From: Ruminococcaceae bacterium UBA2656
GTDB taxonomy: Bacteria > Bacillota > Clostridia > Oscillospirales > Acutalibacteraceae
NCBI GenBank assembly: GCA_002359465.1
Contig: DENA01000009.1
Span: 141,558-161,119, forward strand
Direction of reading: 5' to 3'
Length of the DNA stretch: 19,562 nt
Part shown: positions 17,260-19,562 of the stretch, piece after piece
Position numbering within the stretch: position 1 is the stretch's first letter
Layout: each line of letters starts with the position of its first letter
The notes under the pieces: generated by a model
Seen by the model: only the letters and a program-made list of their open reading frames with translations
Databases searched by the model: none
Told to the model about the DNA's origin: nothing
Position numbers and translations under genes: made by a program

Positions 17260-17435
17260 CCTTTTTGTCCTCCTTAAAATAGTTCGTTTTGCGTATTTGC
17301 GTGTGCTATGAGAATTTAACATACATGTTCGCCATGGGTGTTAAGATAATCCCCTGACTTGCAATGGTTTTGTGGAAAAACTCTGCCAATGATGCGTTTG
17401 GCAGTGCCGCAGCCACAACCACCACTCATATGTTT
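17260..17435 (-). promoter_or_regulatory. Structured 5' leader of the surface-protein gene, with a nearly leaderless short reading frame
   Basis: The predicted leader is about 175 nt. An inner hairpin, CTGCCAA / TTGGCAG (17398-17404 and 17383-17389), is followed on the minus strand by AG and UUUUU. An outer helix, TTGTGG / CCACAA (17413-17418 with 17370-17375), extended by GG/CC with an AA bulge, would enclose it. An ATG (17429..17427) about 6 nt after the predicted transcription start opens 37 codons ending at 17316, with cysteines at 5, 7, 23 and 37 and MSGGCGCG at the front. It has no ribosome binding site. It could be a leader peptide, a stabilising leader or chance. No known riboswitch is recognised. 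Confidence 0.5.
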
Positions 17436-17441
17436 AATTGG

Positions 17442-17470
17442 ATTATAAGATATTTGGCAATCAATGTCAA
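17442..17470 (-). promoter_or_regulatory. Consensus sigma-A promoter of the surface-protein gene
   Basis: The minus strand reads TTGACA (17470..17465), 17 nt, TATAAT (17447..17442). Both boxes are perfect and spacing is ideal. It is the best promoter in the window, fitting strong expression. The predicted transcription start is near 17435. Confidence 0.8.
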
Positions 17471-17518
17471 GTATATAATGGACATATTTTTTAATAATAT
17501 TTGCACAATTATTTAAGA

Positions 17519-17600
17519 TTTTCCAGTATTCAAGCCAACTTTCTCCTGTGGTCTGGAAAACATTGGCACGCAAGGAAAAATGATGCAGATGAATTTTCCT
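17519..17600 (-). other. Cluster of inverted repeats between the MBL gene and the surface-protein promoter
   Basis: Directly after the MBL stop, AGGAAAA (17573-17579) and TTTTCCT (17594-17600) form a 7-bp stem. Next, TTTTCCAG (17519-17526) pairs with CTGGAAAA (17553-17560), and GCCAA (17534-17538) pairs with TTGGC (17563-17567). The last two pairs interleave, the order of a pseudoknot. No good U run follows, so termination of the upstream transcript is uncertain. No gene is supported in 17471-17612. Confidence 0.35.
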
Positions 17601-17612
17601 GTATGTTCACAA

Positions 17613-18875
17613 TTAGTTAATATTTGCCGGTTTTCCGTCACACAGGCAGGAGCGCGCACCGGAGGAGGAAATCACGTAGATTCCGCAGGGTGCGTCGTTT
17701 TTTGTATCCTGACAGCAGGGGCATTTTATCGCCAGTCCAGGGCGGGGAAGATCATAACAGCAGCTCATGCGGTTGCATGAACATCCGCTGCTTTGATACC
17801 ACGGGCAGCCGGAAAAACGGGTGCAGTGCCGGATTGCGGGCAAATCCGTATATTCGGCCGCAATCGCGCCGTATTCGCTGGTATTCCCATGGCTGATTAA
17901 AATATGCGCGGCGCTGATTTCTCCGAAAATATGGCTCCACGCGCGGGGAGCCCCGTGCTGGGGCGCTTTCAGAACATAATAGCCGTCGTAAAGCCGGGAG
18001 GACACCGCATCCATGCTTTCCGGTTCGGCAGCGCCCGTCATCAGAATGTCGTCGGTGCTTGCCTCACTCGTGCGGCGGTTATGGAAAATCACGCTTGCCG
18101 CGCGGCACTCAAACGCATATGCGGCGCGGGTCGTGGGGCGGCCGAGTATTTCCGCTACATCCGGCGCGGGCGGCAGCCCCCTGAACCGCGGTATGATTTC
18201 CTCCATACTATTATATATAGCAGCCATACGGTCAATATTCCTCTGCTCCATCGTCGCCGTGCGGCAGCAATCCAGATACGTAGCGCAGAACTGATCCTTG
18301 AGGTTCAGAAAATCCTTCGCCGCCTGCGGCAGAAACGGCGACGACAGGCATACGTTCATATCTTCCACCGCGGCGGCAAAAAGGTCGGAAAACGGAAAGC
18401 CTTCCGCTGCCGGCCATAAAACATCATAATCAACGCTGTCGAACCGAAAACCGGAACCCGTCCTGAGCGCGGTGATGCGCCCGGCCTCCATTTTCCGGGT
18501 AAGATGATAGAAAATACGCAGCACGGCGGTATTTTCGTCATAGAAATCATCCCTGGCCGTGGAAAACACATGCGCAAAAAGGGCAAATTCCAGCAGAAGC
18601 GGCCTGCCCCTCCTGTCACAGGGAGAAAAGGGCAGATAAATCCTGTCAAAATAATTCGGGTTTATTTTCAGAATCCGCTCCAGAACCCGCAGCCCGTCGC
18701 TGTGGTAATGGGTAAGCAGAAGGCCGCGGGACGCCGCGCCGGAGTACCGGTTTACAAGATCGGAAACACCGCCGGGCTCTGTTTCGCCGCAGTCCACCAT
18801 CAGAATGTCCTTATCCGCTCCCCGCAGTACGACACATTCCCCGCAGCTTACCTGATGTAGTTCGATGCTCTGCAA
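17613..18875 (-). CDS. Metallo-beta-lactamase-fold protein with degenerate metal site and cysteine-rich C-terminal tail
   Basis: This 420-residue protein has no signal peptide. The start is TTG 18875..18873, 8 nt after AGGG and 32 bp behind the MORN gene. The fold opens like ComEC-type MBL domains: IELHQVSCGECVVLRGADKD then ILMVDCGE. The metal motif is HYHSDG (56-61): the two histidines and Asp60 of HxHxDH are present but the last His is Gly61. Further on, ILMTGAAEPE (277-286) has Ala where GD is usual, and KAPQHG (303-308) replaces the HHG motif. ILISHGN (325-331) matches the late strand. Residues 351-412 contain 12 cysteines (351, 357, 365, 367, 372, 373, 385, 387, 388, 397, 410, 412), a tail absent from ordinary family members and probably metal-binding. 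Function is unknown; single-metal or non-catalytic action is possible. Confidence 0.82.
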   Translation of the reverse strand: MQSIELHQVSCGECVVLRGADKDILMVDCGETEPGGVSDLVNRYSGAASRGLLLTHYHSDGLRVLERILKINPNYFDRIYLPFSPCDRRGRPLLLEFALFAHVFSTARDDFYDENTAVLRIFYHLTRKMEAGRITALRTGSGFRFDSVDYDVLWPAAEGFPFSDLFAAAVEDMNVCLSSPFLPQAAKDFLNLKDQFCATYLDCCRTATMEQRNIDRMAAIYNSMEEIIPRFRGLPPAPDVAEILGRPTTRAAYAFECRAASVIFHNRRTSEASTDDILMTGAAEPESMDAVSSRLYDGYYVLKAPQHGAPRAWSHIFGEISAAHILISHGNTSEYGAIAAEYTDLPAIRHCTRFSGCPWYQSSGCSCNRMSCCYDLPRPGLAIKCPCCQDTKNDAPCGIYVISSSGARSCLCDGKPANIN

Positions 18876-18907
18876 TTTTCACACCCTCTGTCGATTCACA
18901 TTGGCGC

Positions 18908-19562
18908 CTATATATGCTTATATCCGGAATAATATTTATCTTCACGGAATTCCCCTGTAAAGACAACTTCCCCGTTTTTATATTCCGTTCCATGGCCGTG
19001 GCGCAGGCCGTTTTTCCATTCGCCGGTATAAATCAGCCGTCCTTCGGCATCAAACGCCGCGCCGCTGCCGGTCGGAATATTATCCTTCCACTTACCGACA
19101 AAAATCGAACCGTCCTTTGAACTGTACGACACCCCTACCCCGTCGCGCTTGTTGGCTTTCCATCCGCCCACGTAGCAGATCTTGCCGGACTTGTAATAAT
19201 AGGCGCCAAACCCGTCGCGTTTGTCGTCAAGGTAATTACCTTCATAGGCGGTGCAGCCGTTCTGCATCTGGGTGCGGCCCCGTCCCTGACGAAGCCCGTC
19301 GATCACTTTGCCAAAATAGGTATAGCTTTCCTCCGCACTGATGACAATGCGTTTCGTACCGCGCTCCACATGCAGGGGGACATATTCGCTGACCTGCGCT
19401 TCGCCGTCCAGCCCTTTGCCGGCAACCGTGTAGCGGGCGGGTTGCTGAAACGGCTCCTCCGTGCTGTAGATTTCATGGTCGGCGGCATAGTCCGGCTCAC
19501 GCGGAGCCTGTACCGGCGGTTTCTCCGGCTCCTTTTCAGGAGGCCGGACAGGACGGTCATTC
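18908..19562 (-). CDS. MORN-repeat protein (partial, N-terminus outside window)
   Basis: The frame is open from the right edge (first full codon 19561..19559) to TAG 18910..18908, so the gene begins outside the window; a GTG at 19369 is inside the frame, not its start. The visible N-terminal part is a Pro/Glu-rich linker (RPVRPPEKEPEKPPVQAPRE). A short segment around YTVAGKGLDG follows, then about five MORN repeats with YEGNYLDDKRDGFGAYYY, YVGGWKANKRDGVGVSY, FVGKWKDN and YTGEWKNGLRHGHGTEY. MORN repeats fold as beta-hairpin ladders and usually mediate membrane or protein contacts. The gene lies 32 bp ahead of the MBL-fold gene in the same direction, so the two are probably one operon. The missing N-terminus might hold a membrane span or an enzyme domain. 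Confidence 0.88.
   Translation of the reverse strand, partial: NDRPVRPPEKEPEKPPVQAPREPDYAADHEIYSTEEPFQQPARYTVAGKGLDGEAQVSEYVPLHVERGTKRIVISAEESYTYFGKVIDGLRQGRGRTQMQNGCTAYEGNYLDDKRDGFGAYYYKSGKICYVGGWKANKRDGVGVSYSSKDGSIFVGKWKDNIPTGSGAAFDAEGRLIYTGEWKNGLRHGHGTEYKNGEVVFTGEFREDKYYSGYKHI

Noticed and set aside
17316..17573. Minus-strand 85-codon frame starting at TTG 17573
   Set aside because: It contains the consensus promoter of the surface-protein gene in its middle and has no binding site. Only the last 37 codons, downstream of the promoter, are kept as a speculative leader frame.
19303..19560. Minus-strand 85-codon frame at the right edge
   Set aside because: It is an alternative frame of the MORN-protein gene, whose true frame is open to the edge and encodes the proline-rich linker and repeats.

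Overview
The window looks like a chromosomal segment of a low-to-mid GC Gram-positive anaerobe of the class Clostridia, perhaps in the Ruminococcaceae/Oscillospiraceae range. The grounds are Clostridia-like protein sequences, strong AGGAGG-type ribosome binding sites, frequent GTG/TTG starts, lipoprotein-type binding proteins and a Gram-positive style HPr. The species is not identifiable from the sequence alone. Every gene I can support lies on the minus strand, so transcription runs from high to low coordinates.

Regions in order of transcription. (1) 19562-17613: the C-terminal part of a MORN-repeat protein cut by the window edge, followed 32 bp later by a metallo-beta-lactamase-fold protein with a degenerate metal site and a C-terminal tail holding 12 cysteines. 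(2) 17470-14353: a consensus promoter, a structured leader of about 175 nt, a 931-residue secreted surface protein ending in two tandem modules, and a GAAA-loop hairpin terminator. (3) 14296-11498: a two-gene set, an MBOAT (AlgI/PatA-like) acyltransferase and a DHHW-family partner, probably for O-acetylation of an extracellular glycan, with a palindrome and promoter in front. (4) 11488-9430: ptsH-ptsI, the general PTS proteins HPr and Enzyme I, with their own promoter and a strong terminator. (5) 9124-3243: an oligopeptide ABC importer operon in the order oppB-oppC-oppD-oppF-oppA, with promoter and terminator. (6) 3035-1: the start of a branched-chain amino acid ABC importer operon, livJ-(hairpin)-livH-livM, running off the left edge; the ATPase genes would be expected beyond it.

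Functionally the segment combines nutrient uptake (peptides, branched-chain amino acids, general PTS phosphotransfer) with cell-surface construction (surface protein and glycan acetylation). The points most worth a second look are HPr with lysine in place of the regulatory Ser46, the Cys-tailed MBL-fold protein beside the MORN protein, the folded leader carrying a nearly leaderless Cys/Gly reading frame in front of the surface-protein gene, and the surface protein next to an acetylation pair. I saw no tRNA, rRNA, CRISPR array, insertion sequence or phage gene.
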